Source of the DNA: Kitasatospora sp. MAA4 | GTDB taxonomy: Bacteria; Actinomycetota; Actinomycetes; Streptomycetales; Streptomycetaceae | DNA: 62,244 nucleotides | Direction of reading: 5' to 3' | Assembly (NCBI RefSeq): GCF_029893355.1 | Contig: NZ_JARZAI010000039.1 | Span: 1 to 62,244, forward strand | Part shown: piece by piece, positions 23,625-31,550 of the stretch | Numbering within the stretch: the first letter of the stretch is position 1 | Layout of the letters: each line of letters starts with the position of its first letter | Notes under the pieces: generated by a model | The model's input: only the letters and a program-made list of their open reading frames with translations | What the model was told of the DNA's origin: nothing | Databases searched by the model: none | Position numbers and translations under genes: made by a program

Positions 23625-24521
23625 TCATTTTGACTTCACAATCTCGGCCAGCACCCGGCGCAGCGGCGGGGCCTGCTCGGTACCGACCCGGACGGCGGCC
23701 ACCACCCGGCGACTCGGCAGGTCCGCCGGGAGCGCGCGGACCACCACGCCGGGGCTCTCGCCCGCCCGGGAGAGCAGCCGCGGCACCAGCGCCACGCCCA
23801 GGCCCGCGCCGACCATGGCCAGGATCGCCGCCCAGTCGGCGGCGGTGTGCGCCCGCTCGGGGACGAAGCCCGCGTCCGCGCAGGCCCCCAAGGTGATCTC
23901 CCGCCAGGGGCCGCTACCGCCGAAGATCCACGGGTCGTCCGCGAGTTGGGCCAGCCGCGGACCGGCGGCGGTGGCGAGCGGATGACCCACGGGCAGGGCG
24001 ACGTCCAACGGGTCGTCCAGCAACGGGATCTGGACCAGCCGGGGATCCTCGGCGACGGACCCGCGCACACTCAGCGAGACCGACAGGTCCACCTCGCCGC
24101 AGGCCAGCAGCTCGAACGCCTCCGCCGCCTCCGCCTCCACCAGCCGCACCACGAGCCGCGGCGCGCTCTCCCGCAGCCGGGCCACCGCCGGAACCACCAA
24201 CCCGGTGATCGCGGTCGCGAACGCCCCGATCCGCACCTCGCCCGCCTCGCCGTGCAGATAGCCCGCCAACTCCGCCTCAGCCTGCTCCAGTTGGCCGAAA
24301 ACCCGGTCCGCATGCCGCAGCACCAGCCGGGCCGCACTGGTCAACCGCACCCGCCGCCCGTACGGTTCCAGCATCGGAGCACCCAACTGCCGCGACAGCA
24401 GCGAGAGCTGCTGCGACACGGCGGACGGCGTCATGCTCAGCCGGGCCGCCGCCGCGGTGACGGTCCCGCACTCGTCCAGCGCCCGCAGAATGCGCAGCTT
24501 CTTGAGGTCCCAGTCGGTCAT
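23625..24521 (-). CDS. LysR family transcriptional regulator
   Basis: The 298-residue protein has the LysR HTH at residues 4-62 (LKKLRILRALDECGTVTAAA, then ARLSMTPSAVSQQLSLLSRQLGAPMLEP) and a substrate-binding domain from about residue 90 (VRIGAFATAITGLVVPAVARL). ATG 24521 is fixed by family N-termini and by a TACGCT -10 element 6 nt before it, a leaderless layout. The frame is open upstream but those residues are not LysR-like. It reads towards allantoicase with only 60 bases between, so it may be cotranscribed with, and regulate, purine nitrogen use; this is inference. Confidence 0.93.
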   Translation of the reverse strand: MTDWDLKKLRILRALDECGTVTAAAARLSMTPSAVSQQLSLLSRQLGAPMLEPYGRRVRLTSAARLVLRHADRVFGQLEQAEAELAGYLHGEAGEVRIGAFATAITGLVVPAVARLRESAPRLVVRLVEAEAAEAFELLACGEVDLSVSLSVRGSVAEDPRLVQIPLLDDPLDVALPVGHPLATAAGPRLAQLADDPWIFGGSGPWREITLGACADAGFVPERAHTAADWAAILAMVGAGLGVALVPRLLSRAGESPGVVVRALPADLPSRRVVAAVRVGTEQAPPLRRVLAEIVKSK

Positions 24522-24527
24522 CGCGCC

Positions 24528-24533
24528 AGCGTA
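24528..24533 (-). promoter_or_regulatory. -10 hexamer TACGCT of the LysR gene, leaderless arrangement
   Basis: On the minus strand TACGCT ends 6 nt before the LysR ATG. No ribosome-binding site is present between them. Confidence 0.4.
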
Positions 24534-24539
24534 GGCATT

Positions 24540-24762
24540 GCCACCGCCATCGTCACACCTCTCACTGCCCTCGCGGGAATCCATGAGGAGCCGGCAGAGG
24601 AGCCAGAGGTCCCGGTCGCCACTACGACGGCTATCCGCGTCGCATGTGGGCACTGTCCCGGGCCACTGGCGACACCACTATGGAGGGCATCCACCAGCAC
24701 CGCCCGGACCTGCCCGACTTCGACGCAGGCCGGACAGCCGCAGGAGGCAGGAGGCGGGCCCG
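24540..24762 (+). pseudogene. Possible frameshifted remnant of a small Cys-containing gene
   Basis: One frame gives TPLTALAGIHEEPAEEPEVP, VATTTAIRVACGHCPG; a different frame continues as RATGDTTMEGIHQHRPDL, PDFDAGRTAAGG. Together they look like a short Streptomyces protein with a CGHC zinc motif broken by a one-base shift near 24656, and no usual start codon is in frame. It lies immediately divergent from LysR. The reading is tentative. Confidence 0.3.
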
Positions 24763-24894
24763 CCCGACCCGTGAGCCAGACGAGGGTCCGGCTTGTGGCG
24801 TCAGGGCCGCTTGCCGCGCCCAGGTGCCCGCTCCGGCGCCAGGCCGGGACGGGGCACTTTCCCACGGCGAGCTAATCAAGTCTGATCAACCCAA

Positions 24895-24934
24895 AACGCG
24901 AGGGTCGCAGCCTTGGTCAGCTGCCCCTCGCGTT
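24895..24934. terminator. Hairpin, possible terminator at the edge of the low-GC region
   Basis: AACGCGAGGG pairs with CCCTCGCGTT, with an inner CAGC/GCTG helix. It is about 130 bases after the gene remnant and precedes the low-GC stretch. No T-run follows, so terminator function is inferred only from the hairpin. Confidence 0.5.
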
Positions 24935-24990
24935 CGGCCAGGAGCCACGTTGCAGCGTTTCCCCTGGCAGGCGGTTCGTTCGATTCGACG

Positions 24991-25394
24991 TTTGAACCTT
25001 AGTGCTCGGCTGACCACCGAATTGCGTCGGCCGACTGGGTCTATGAAGCCTGATCTCCAGTTGATTCGCGAGTTTTCTTCTTACTCTCGGTCGGACTCGG
25101 ACAGACCCGACATCAGCTTAACAATCAAAGAGCCCATGACCTGCATTGATGCAGATCCCTTCCGCCACCCAGAGGGCCATAGATGCCTTGATGTATTGGT
25201 TGATAAGGAAGACTTTTTAGGTGATTTGCCCCCTTTTGTGGCTGTTTCTACTCGGAGGAGCTCATTCCGGTTATCCTTCTTTGGCGGCATGTTTCCTGCC
25301 GGCCAGATGCTGGCGGGGGCAGGCATTTGGCTCGATCGCCTGAAGGTGCGGTTCAATCGTTCTGCGGCGTTTTCCCGGTTGCAGCCGGGGTCGT
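24991..25394. other. Low-GC non-coding stretch between LysR and the twin-HTH unit
   Basis: GC content falls to about 45-53 % in 25081-25260 against roughly 70 % nearby. I find no convincing gene: a 91-codon minus frame at 25081-25356 has no ribosome site and no GC-position bias. It contains the perfect palindrome CTGCAT-TG-ATGCAG and is flanked by the 12-base direct repeat TTCGATTCGACG (24979-24990 and 25395-25406). It probably holds the promoter and control sites of the downstream unit or is acquired DNA. Confidence 0.6.
25141..25154. promoter_or_regulatory. Palindrome CTGCATTGATGCAG, candidate operator
   Basis: Two 6-base arms, CTGCAT and ATGCAG, flank TG. It is the clearest perfect inverted repeat in the low-GC stretch, about 360 bases upstream of the unit that encodes a twin-HTH protein, and might be its binding site. 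Confidence 0.3.
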
Positions 25395-25406
25395 TTCGAT
25401 TCGACG

Positions 25407-25484
25407 GCGGGCAGGTCCTCGGGCCTGCCCGCGCACACCCTTGCCTCCTCGGAAGTGGGTGTGCGAAGCGGGCTCCCGAGCCCG
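25407..25484 (+). promoter_or_regulatory. Three consecutive hairpins in the leader of the twin-HTH unit
   Basis: Stem 1 pairs GCGGGCAGG with CCTGCCCGC (25407-25432), stem 2 pairs CGCACACCC with GGGTGTGCG (25432-25465), stem 3 pairs CGGGCT with AGCCCG (25469-25484). They abut one another and end 2 bases before the AAGGGGGGAG ribosome site of the gene at 25503. Such a structured leader could act as an attenuator or ligand/protein-responsive element; no known riboswitch class is recognised. Confidence 0.5.
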
Positions 25485-25502
25485 AGAAGGGGGGAGCGCC
25501 TG

Positions 25503-25841
25503 ATGGCAGGCACCCCTGTACCGCGGACGCCCGCAGACGCGCCGGACTACCGCTTCCCGACGCGGCAGGTCCTCCTGTGGGCCGCCGTCCTCGCCGGGAT
25601 CGCCGCGCTGATCGCGCTGCTCGTGCTGCTCGGCATGCCCGTGGCCGTAGCCGTTCCCACCGTGCCTACCCTCGCGCTGCTGGCGACCCAGGTCGTTCGC
25701 AACCTGCAAGGCCACGACGACGGTCCCGGCCAGCCGATTGGCGAGTCGGTGGTGGCGCTGGCGCCGGCTCTCCACTCTGTTCCTCGGGCGGAGCCCGCCA
25801 TCGAGCAGGTCGACAACGGTGACACCAATGCCGCGGCCTGA
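25503..25841 (+). CDS. Small membrane protein paired with the twin-HTH protein
   Basis: The 112-residue product has two adjacent hydrophobic helices (residues about 21-45 VLLWAAVLAGIAALIALLVL and 47-65) and a polar C-terminal half. The AAGGGGGGAG site 6 bases before the ATG settles the start. Its 3' end overlaps the start of the next gene by 14 bases, so translation is coupled and the two proteins probably act together in the membrane. No family is recognised. Confidence 0.6.
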   Translation: MAGTPVPRTPADAPDYRFPTRQVLLWAAVLAGIAALIALLVLLGMPVAVAVPTVPTLALLATQVVRNLQGHDDGPGQPIGESVVALAPALHSVPRAEPAIEQVDNGDTNAAA

Positions 25842-28167
25842 GAACCCGATCCCGGGCACGTCCCCGATCGAGCTGCGCGAGTTCGCCGAGGGCCTCCGTG
25901 CTCTCCGCAGGAAGGACGGTTATCTGGACTACCGGGCCATGTCGGCGCGGGCGAACTGTTCGGCTCCCTCGCTTTCCCAGGCTGCCGCGGGCAGGAAACT
26001 GCCGACCTGGGAGGTGACGCGAGCCTTCGTGAATGCCTGTGGCGGCTCCGAGGTCGAGTGGAGGACACGCTGGCAGTTGGTGAAGCAGGTGCTGGAGTCG
26101 GCACCGGCCGAGGCGCTGAACTCTGCGGGCCTCATGCCCGTCGAGTCGACCTCGGAGTACATCCAGACTTCCGGGGTGGTTGCACGAAGGCCGTACCGTG
26201 CCGCGACTCCAGTCACGCCGCCGACCTCCAAGCGCTTACTCATCAGCAGCCACGTCGGCAACCACGCCAGCGAGGGCATCGCGTCCTACGTGGCGGGCGG
26301 GACGATCGTGTCCGTCGAGGACGTGGGGCAGGGACTGCGGCAAGTTCGGGCCGCGGCCGGTTCGCCCTCCCTGCGCGAACTCAGCCTCAGGACCAAGCTC
26401 AACGGTAGTTACGTCCCTCCCAGCACCTTGGCGGACGCCTTCTCGGGAAAGCGCCTCCCCTCCAGGATGGTGGTCAACTCCATCCTCGCCGCCTGCGGGG
26501 TTCCCCCGACGGAGCGTGAGGAGTTCGACCGGGCGTGGCTCCGGCTCAAGGCCCTGTGGAGCCGCTTTTGGGGTGGCTCGGCCAGAAACCGGGGGCGGGT
26601 GCCCGGGCAACGCGAGCAGAATCCGCCAACGACGGACCTGGTATCCGGCGACCCGGTGCTTCCGGCAGGGGATTTCGACGTCCGGGTCAGGATCTCGCTG
26701 GCACTGCACAGCCAGGACGCCAAGCTCATCATCATGGCCTGCCGCGCCCGGGGCTGGGACTGCACTCCGGACTCCCAGGTCAGCGAGCGCGAACTCGGTC
26801 CCGACCAGCAGAGCCTGGACTCCCACTGGTTCGTCGACGTGCCGCGCGTCGGAGCTGCGCTCGGGGCCACGAGCGAGGCGGAGATGGAACTCCGCAACGT
26901 CCTCAAGCCGTTCGGCACCATGACCAACATGCGAGGCGGCTGGGTCCTCCAGCCGAGTGCGATGACCACCCTGACATACCGCGTCTACCAGCGGCCACCG
27001 CGCGGGCGGACATCGTGGCTGCGCCGACTGCACCGGCTCGGGATCAGCCTCGGGCTGCATGACACGGGCGAGGTCATCTACGCCCACTCGGACCGCCACG
27101 CCGTTCGCGAGTTCGCACGGCGACGTGAACTGCACAACGGCCCCGAGCGACCGGAACGGGCCGCGCTGCGACGGCCTTTCCTGACGTCTTCCAGAAGTCA
27201 GCGCGAGGCGAACGGCCGCTATCGGACACGCCGGGAGGACGCCAAGGCCCTGCGCACCGCCGGCGTCATGATCACGATCTTCTCCCTCGTCGTCCTCACC
27301 CAACCGCGCTGGTCGGCCGGCAGCTGGGGAACGGCACTGCTGGTCGCCCTCGCGGCGCTGTGCGCGGCACTTCTGTACCTCGCGCAGTCACGCATCACTC
27401 CGCCGCTTTCGACCCGCGCGAAGGTGTTGTTCTCCGCAGCCGGATCGGTCCTCTCCACCGGACTGGGAATTCTGGTGGGCAACGCCGGGCCGGTCGCCAA
27501 CGCCTGGGGGAGAGTCGTTCCGCTGCTCCTGGTGTTCGTGTTCTTCGGACTGCGTTCTCTGGTGCGCGGGACCAGCACCGGGAAGATGGCTCTCTGGGCC
27601 GTACCGTTCGTCGTTTCGCTGGCCCCGCCGCTGCTTCGCGGAGTCGGTGACATCGCCTACGGCAGCTACCTGTCGGGCTTCGGCCTACGACTGAGCGACG
27701 TCACCGTCAGCGGCCTGAACCAGATGTGGCCGGCGTTCCGTCCGCTAGGAGCAGGGGTGGCAACCGGCCTGCTGACCCTGGCGATGGCCGGGTTCGCCCG
27801 ACGGGTGCACGTGGACCTCGGGAAGATCCTTATCGTCCCGCTGGCCGTCATGTTCGGCCTGGCGACAGTGCTCGCGGCCACCCAGAGCGGGGAGCACGCC
27901 TCGACGCGCGCCCAGCGCGAGGCGGCGGCCCGGCACCTGCCGGGCGGCTTCCGGGCGATCACGGCCTCGGCGGTCTGCGTCAAACCGACGACGACGGCGC
28001 TGGCCACCAAGGGGGCACCGCTCCCGCAGGGCACCCCGCTGCTCACCTTCGATCCGCTCGCCGCGAACGTCGCGCTGTGGAACCCCGCCACCGGCCAGGT
28101 GACCCGGGTGCCCGGGGCCGGGGTGAGCCTGGTGACCGTCCGCGGGCTGGACAGCAGCTGCCCATAG
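25828..28167 (+). CDS. Membrane-anchored protein with two helix-turn-helix domains
   Basis: A 779-residue protein of unusual build. Residues 12-72 form an XRE-like HTH (PIELREFAEGLRALRR, then MSARANCSAPSLSQAAAGRK); residues 165-225 form a second (VGQGLRQVRAAAGSPSLREL, LADAFSGKRLPSRMVVNSIL). Residues about 283-435 make two alpha/beta segments without a known name. Residues 470-690 hold about seven hydrophobic helices; the last 90 residues, with Cys717 and Cys778, would lie outside. ATG 25828 is set by overlap with the upstream gene. It may be a membrane-bound transcription regulator or sensor; alternatively the HTH modules bind protein. No close family is recalled. Confidence 0.7.
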   Translation: MPRPENPIPGTSPIELREFAEGLRALRRKDGYLDYRAMSARANCSAPSLSQAAAGRKLPTWEVTRAFVNACGGSEVEWRTRWQLVKQVLESAPAEALNSAGLMPVESTSEYIQTSGVVARRPYRAATPVTPPTSKRLLISSHVGNHASEGIASYVAGGTIVSVEDVGQGLRQVRAAAGSPSLRELSLRTKLNGSYVPPSTLADAFSGKRLPSRMVVNSILAACGVPPTEREEFDRAWLRLKALWSRFWGGSARNRGRVPGQREQNPPTTDLVSGDPVLPAGDFDVRVRISLALHSQDAKLIIMACRARGWDCTPDSQVSERELGPDQQSLDSHWFVDVPRVGAALGATSEAEMELRNVLKPFGTMTNMRGGWVLQPSAMTTLTYRVYQRPPRGRTSWLRRLHRLGISLGLHDTGEVIYAHSDRHAVREFARRRELHNGPERPERAALRRPFLTSSRSQREANGRYRTRREDAKALRTAGVMITIFSLVVLTQPRWSAGSWGTALLVALAALCAALLYLAQSRITPPLSTRAKVLFSAAGSVLSTGLGILVGNAGPVANAWGRVVPLLLVFVFFGLRSLVRGTSTGKMALWAVPFVVSLAPPLLRGVGDIAYGSYLSGFGLRLSDVTVSGLNQMWPAFRPLGAGVATGLLTLAMAGFARRVHVDLGKILIVPLAVMFGLATVLAATQSGEHASTRAQREAAARHLPGGFRAITASAVCVKPTTTALATKGAPLPQGTPLLTFDPLAANVALWNPATGQVTRVPGAGVSLVTVRGLDSSCP

Positions 28168-28824
28168 CTACGAGGCGGCCTGGAGGACCGGGGTGTCGTG
28201 GCGCCACTTGAGGACCTTGTCGAAGCTGACGATGGCGCCGCGCTGCGGGTGGTTGCGGAGCTGGACGTGGTCGGTGAGGGCGCGGATCAGGAAGAGGCCG
28301 CGGCCGCTCTCGGCGTAGAGGTCGGGCTGGGTGTCGAGCTCGGCGGGGCGCGGGCCGGCCGGCACCGGGCGGCCGGCGGGCAGTACGTGGGTGTCGTACG
28401 GCGCCGGGCGGTCGGCGGGGCGGGTGCGGCGGGTGGGGCCGAGGGCGCCGGGCGGCGGGAGGGAGGCCCGGCCGCGGCGGGTGCGCGGGCCGCCGCGGGT
28501 GAGCGCGCGGGCCGGCGGCGCACCCGAGGGCCGTCGGGCCGGGACCAGGTGCGAGGTGGCGGGCAGGCCCGGGCCCGAGTCGGTGACCTCGATCCGCAGC
28601 CGGTCGCCCTCCATCGAGGCGGTGACCTGGAAGCTGTCGTCCGGTCGGCCGCCGCCGACCGCGTGCTCGACGGCGTTGGCGCAGGCCTCGGTCAGGGCGA
28701 CGCCCAGGTCGTAGGCGATCTGCGGGTCGACGCCGGCGGTCTCCATGGTGCCGAGCAGGATGCGCCGGGCCAGCGGCACGCTGGCGAGGTCGCGCTTGAG
28801 ATGCAGAGTCCACCAGATGTCCAC
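28168..28824 (-). CDS. ATP-binding protein, anti-sigma-factor (RsbW/SpoIIAB) type
   Basis: The 218-residue protein has the GHKL ATPase motifs of Streptomyces anti-sigma-like regulators: VALTEACANAVEHA (N box, residues about 45-60), VTDSGPGLP (G1) near 87 and GRGLFLIRALTDHVQL (G2) near 180. A 75-residue basic Pro/Arg-rich insert separates G1 and G2, longer than usual. Such proteins phosphorylate anti-anti-sigma factors or act alone; no partner gene is adjacent. GTG 28824 is chosen because AGGAGGG lies 7 nt upstream. It ends 1 base past the convergent twin-HTH gene. Confidence 0.88.
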   Translation of the reverse strand: MDIWWTLHLKRDLASVPLARRILLGTMETAGVDPQIAYDLGVALTEACANAVEHAVGGGRPDDSFQVTASMEGDRLRIEVTDSGPGLPATSHLVPARRPSGAPPARALTRGGPRTRRGRASLPPPGALGPTRRTRPADRPAPYDTHVLPAGRPVPAGPRPAELDTQPDLYAESGRGLFLIRALTDHVQLRNHPQRGAIVSFDKVLKWRHDTPVLQAAS

Positions 28825-29082
28825 GACAGGTCCCTCCTGGCTGCGGCTCCACATACAACTAGGTATTGCCGAGCAATCCGCGTGTGAACCGTCTCCGGGG
28901 TGCCGGTCCGCCCGTTCGGCGGATGGACTGACGCGGCACGGTGTGCCGAGCGGCGCACACCACCGCGCGCACGCCGGGGCCGATCGGGTCATTCCTGTGG
29001 AATTACCACCGCCGGCCGCCCGCCACCCCACCGCCACCCCCTGCCGAGCGGGCGCGGGGCCCGGTGAGAGGATGGCCCGGCC

Positions 29083-29931
29083 ATGACTGACCGCCATCCC
29101 GCCCCGCAGCCGGGCGCCGCCGACCCGGTGCGCCGGGTCCGTGGTGTCGCGCGGGCAGTGACGGGAGCTGCACCGGGCGCCGCCCGTGCGGCGGCCTGGG
29201 ATCTGCGGGCGGTCCGGGCGGTGCCGTTCGCGCTGGTCTGCACCGTGATCGCGGCAGCCGGGCACGACCTCGGCGGCGGCGGACCGGTGGACCCGTCCAC
29301 CCTGGCCCTCGGCTTCGCCCTGGTCTGCGCGCTCGCCGCGCTGCTCGGCGGACGGGAGCGCTCGCTGACGTCCATCGCAGGCGCGCTGGGGACCGGTCAG
29401 CTCGGCCTGCACCTGCTCTTCCACTGCGTCGGCCACCACGCGATGTCCGGCATGACGATGGACCAGGTCGCCGGACGGCTGATCTGCAACGACATGCCCG
29501 GTTCGCTGATGGGCACGCTGCCCGTCGGCATGACGCCCGCGCAGCTGCTGGGCGACGCCGGCCTGGACCCGAGCGCCTACCACACGGCGGCCGTGCTGCC
29601 CTGGTGGCAGTTCGGCCTGACGCCCGCGATGGCGGCGGGCCACCTGGCCGCCGCCGTCCTGGCCGGCTGGTGGCTGAGCCGCGGCGAGGCCGCGCTCTGG
29701 CGCCTGGTCCGGCTGGCCGGCGCGCTGGCCCGCGAGGTCCAGGACCGGGCCGCACCGCTGCGCACCGCGCTGCTGCTGGTCGCGGCCCTGCTGCGCGGCC
29801 TGCTCGGCACGGCGGGCACGGACGTCCGGGCGGTGCGCCCGGACGCGGGGAGCGGACGGCTGCCGCGGGCGGCCGTCCTGCGGCACAGCGTGATCCGGCG
29901 GGGTCCGCCGGTGGCGGCGTTCGCGCACTGA
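29083..29931 (+). CDS. Membrane protein with His-rich loop, upstream of ycnI
   Basis: The 282-residue protein has about five hydrophobic helices: near residues 45-60, 68-87, 100-115, 182-200 and 223-240. Between helices three and four lies HLLFHCVGHHAMSGMTMDQ with five His/Cys/Met-type ligands that could bind copper. It is the first gene before the YcnI, Sco, PCuAC and CopCD set, 111 bases upstream of ycnI, and similar membrane proteins precede ycnI in other Streptomyces as I recall. A role in copper sensing or transport is inferred from this context and the motif only. The ATG at 29083 lacks a strong ribosome site. Confidence 0.65.
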   Translation: MTDRHPAPQPGAADPVRRVRGVARAVTGAAPGAARAAAWDLRAVRAVPFALVCTVIAAAGHDLGGGGPVDPSTLALGFALVCALAALLGGRERSLTSIAGALGTGQLGLHLLFHCVGHHAMSGMTMDQVAGRLICNDMPGSLMGTLPVGMTPAQLLGDAGLDPSAYHTAAVLPWWQFGLTPAMAAGHLAAAVLAGWWLSRGEAALWRLVRLAGALAREVQDRAAPLRTALLLVAALLRGLLGTAGTDVRAVRPDAGSGRLPRAAVLRHSVIRRGPPVAAFAH

Positions 29932-30042
29932 CCCACCGTCGGAGATCTTCCGCTGCGGGGTCGGGGCGCGCCGTGCGTACCTCGTGACCACCCCTCAGCC
30001 AGGGCACAGGTGTGTCCTGCTTCCGATGGAGAACCCCGCATC

Positions 30043-30783
30043 ATGCGTTCGCTTCCCGCCCGTCGTCTCACCACCGTCGCCGCCCTGACCACGGGCAGCG
30101 TGCTCGCTCTCGCCGCACCCGCCTTCGCCCACGTCACCGTCCAGCCGGGCAACGCCCAGGCCGGCGGCTACACCGCCGTCGCGTTCCGGGTGCCGGACGA
30201 GAGCGACACGGCCGGCACCACCAAGCTGGAGGTCACCGTGCCCACCGACCACCCGGTGACCTCGGTGAGCACCCAGCCGCTGCCGGGCTGGACCGCCACC
30301 GTCGAGAAGAGCAAGCTCGCGACGCCGGTCAAGAGCGCCAAGGGCGCCGTGATCACCGACGCCGTCTCGAAGATCACCTGGACCGCGGACGCCGGCACCA
30401 AGATCGGCCCGGGCCAGTTCCAGGAGTTCAGGATCTCGCTCGGCCCGCTGCCGACCGACACCGACAAGCTGGTCTTCAAGGCCCTGCAGACCTACGACGA
30501 CGGCAACGTCGTGCGCTGGATCGACGAGGCGCAGTCCGGCCAGCCGGAGCCCCAGCACCCGGCCCCGACGCTGACCCTCACCAAGGCCGACGCCGCCTCG
30601 CCCGCAGCGGGCGGCCACCAGATGGGCGGCTCGGGCTCGCAGGACGCCACCGTCTCGGTCGGCGCGGCCAGGTCCGACGACTCCACCGCCCGCACGCTCG
30701 GCGTGGTCGGCATCGTGGTCGGCGTGATCGGCGCCGGTCTCGGCGTCCTCGGCCTGCGCCGCAAGAGCAGCGTCACCCCCTGA
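30043..30783 (+). CDS. YcnI family copper-binding membrane protein (DUF1775)
   Basis: A 246-residue exported protein. A signal peptide ends at AFA before HVTVQPGNAQAGG, so the mature protein starts with the His that, with a conserved Trp, binds Cu(II) in YcnI (DUF1775). The domain continues to about residue 170 (FRVPDESDTAGTTKLEVTVP, WTADAGTKIGPGQFQEFRIS), followed by a linker and a C-terminal membrane helix (VVGIVVGVIGAGLGVLGL). It probably delivers or buffers copper outside the membrane. It heads a tight run of copper genes (Sco, PCuAC, CopCD) and Dyp. Confidence 0.93.
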   Translation: MRSLPARRLTTVAALTTGSVLALAAPAFAHVTVQPGNAQAGGYTAVAFRVPDESDTAGTTKLEVTVPTDHPVTSVSTQPLPGWTATVEKSKLATPVKSAKGAVITDAVSKITWTADAGTKIGPGQFQEFRISLGPLPTDTDKLVFKALQTYDDGNVVRWIDEAQSGQPEPQHPAPTLTLTKADAASPAAGGHQMGGSGSQDATVSVGAARSDDSTARTLGVVGIVVGVIGAGLGVLGLRRKSSVTP

Positions 30784-30869
30784 CCGCAGGCCGCCGGGGC
30801 CGTGCCGCGCGCACGGCCCCGGCGGCAGCCCCCTCCCGTGAAATCCCCCGAGCCCCGATCGGACCTCCG

Positions 30870-31550
30870 ATGCCTCTGCCTCGCACCACCACCCGTCGGC
30901 GACTGGCCGGCACCGCGGCCCTCGCGCTGGCCGGCTGCCTCGCCCTGAGCTCCTGCGGCTCCGCCGCCGGCAAGACCACCGCCGGCGCGGCCGTGGTCTC
31001 CATGCCGTCCTCGAACTCGCCCTACCAGGGCACCGCGCTGTCCCGGCACTTCGACAAGCCGGACCTGGTGCTGAACGACACCAGCGGCCAGCCGTTCGAC
31101 CTGCGCCAGCGCACCGCCGGGCGCACCACGCTGCTCTTCTTCGGCTACACCGACTGCCCGGACGTCTGCCCGACCACCATGGGCGACATCGGCGTGGCGA
31201 TGCAGAAGCTGCCCGCCGACGAGCAGAAGAAGATCGACGTGGTCTTCGTCTCCACCGACCCGGCGCGCGACACCCCCAAGGTCCTGCGGACCTGGCTGGA
31301 CTCCTTCAACACCAGCTTCATCGGCCTGACCGGCGACCTGGAGAAGGTCAAGGCGGCCGCGAAGTCGCTGGGGATCCTGGTCGAGGACCCGATCGTCAAC
31401 AAGGACGGCACGGTCAGCTCCTCGCACGGCGCGCAGGTACTGGCTTTCCTGCCCTCCGACGACAAGGCTCACGTGCTGTACCTGAGCAACAGCTCGATCG
31501 ACGTGTTCAGCCACGACCTGCCGCTGCTGGCGAAGGGGGTGCCGGCCTGA
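30870..31550 (+). CDS. sco: SCO family copper chaperone lipoprotein
   Basis: A 226-residue lipoprotein: lipobox LALSSCGS, then a thioredoxin-like domain with the Cu-binding pair in GYTDCPDVCPTTMGDIG and the third ligand His in SSSHGAQVLAF. It carries copper, or reduces the CuA site, during assembly of cytochrome c oxidase, and in Streptomyces lividans Sco also supplies the extracellular copper oxidase GlxA needed for development. The ATG lies 87 bases after ycnI; the TGA overlaps the PCuAC start (TGATG), so they are coupled. All ligands are present. Confidence 0.95.
   Translation: MPLPRTTTRRRLAGTAALALAGCLALSSCGSAAGKTTAGAAVVSMPSSNSPYQGTALSRHFDKPDLVLNDTSGQPFDLRQRTAGRTTLLFFGYTDCPDVCPTTMGDIGVAMQKLPADEQKKIDVVFVSTDPARDTPKVLRTWLDSFNTSFIGLTGDLEKVKAAAKSLGILVEDPIVNKDGTVSSSHGAQVLAFLPSDDKAHVLYLSNSSIDVFSHDLPLLAKGVPA

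Noticed and set aside
25081..25356. A 91-codon minus-strand gene in the low-GC stretch
   Set aside because: No ribosome site, no codon-position bias, and Lys/Ser-rich residues as expected from random lower-GC DNA.
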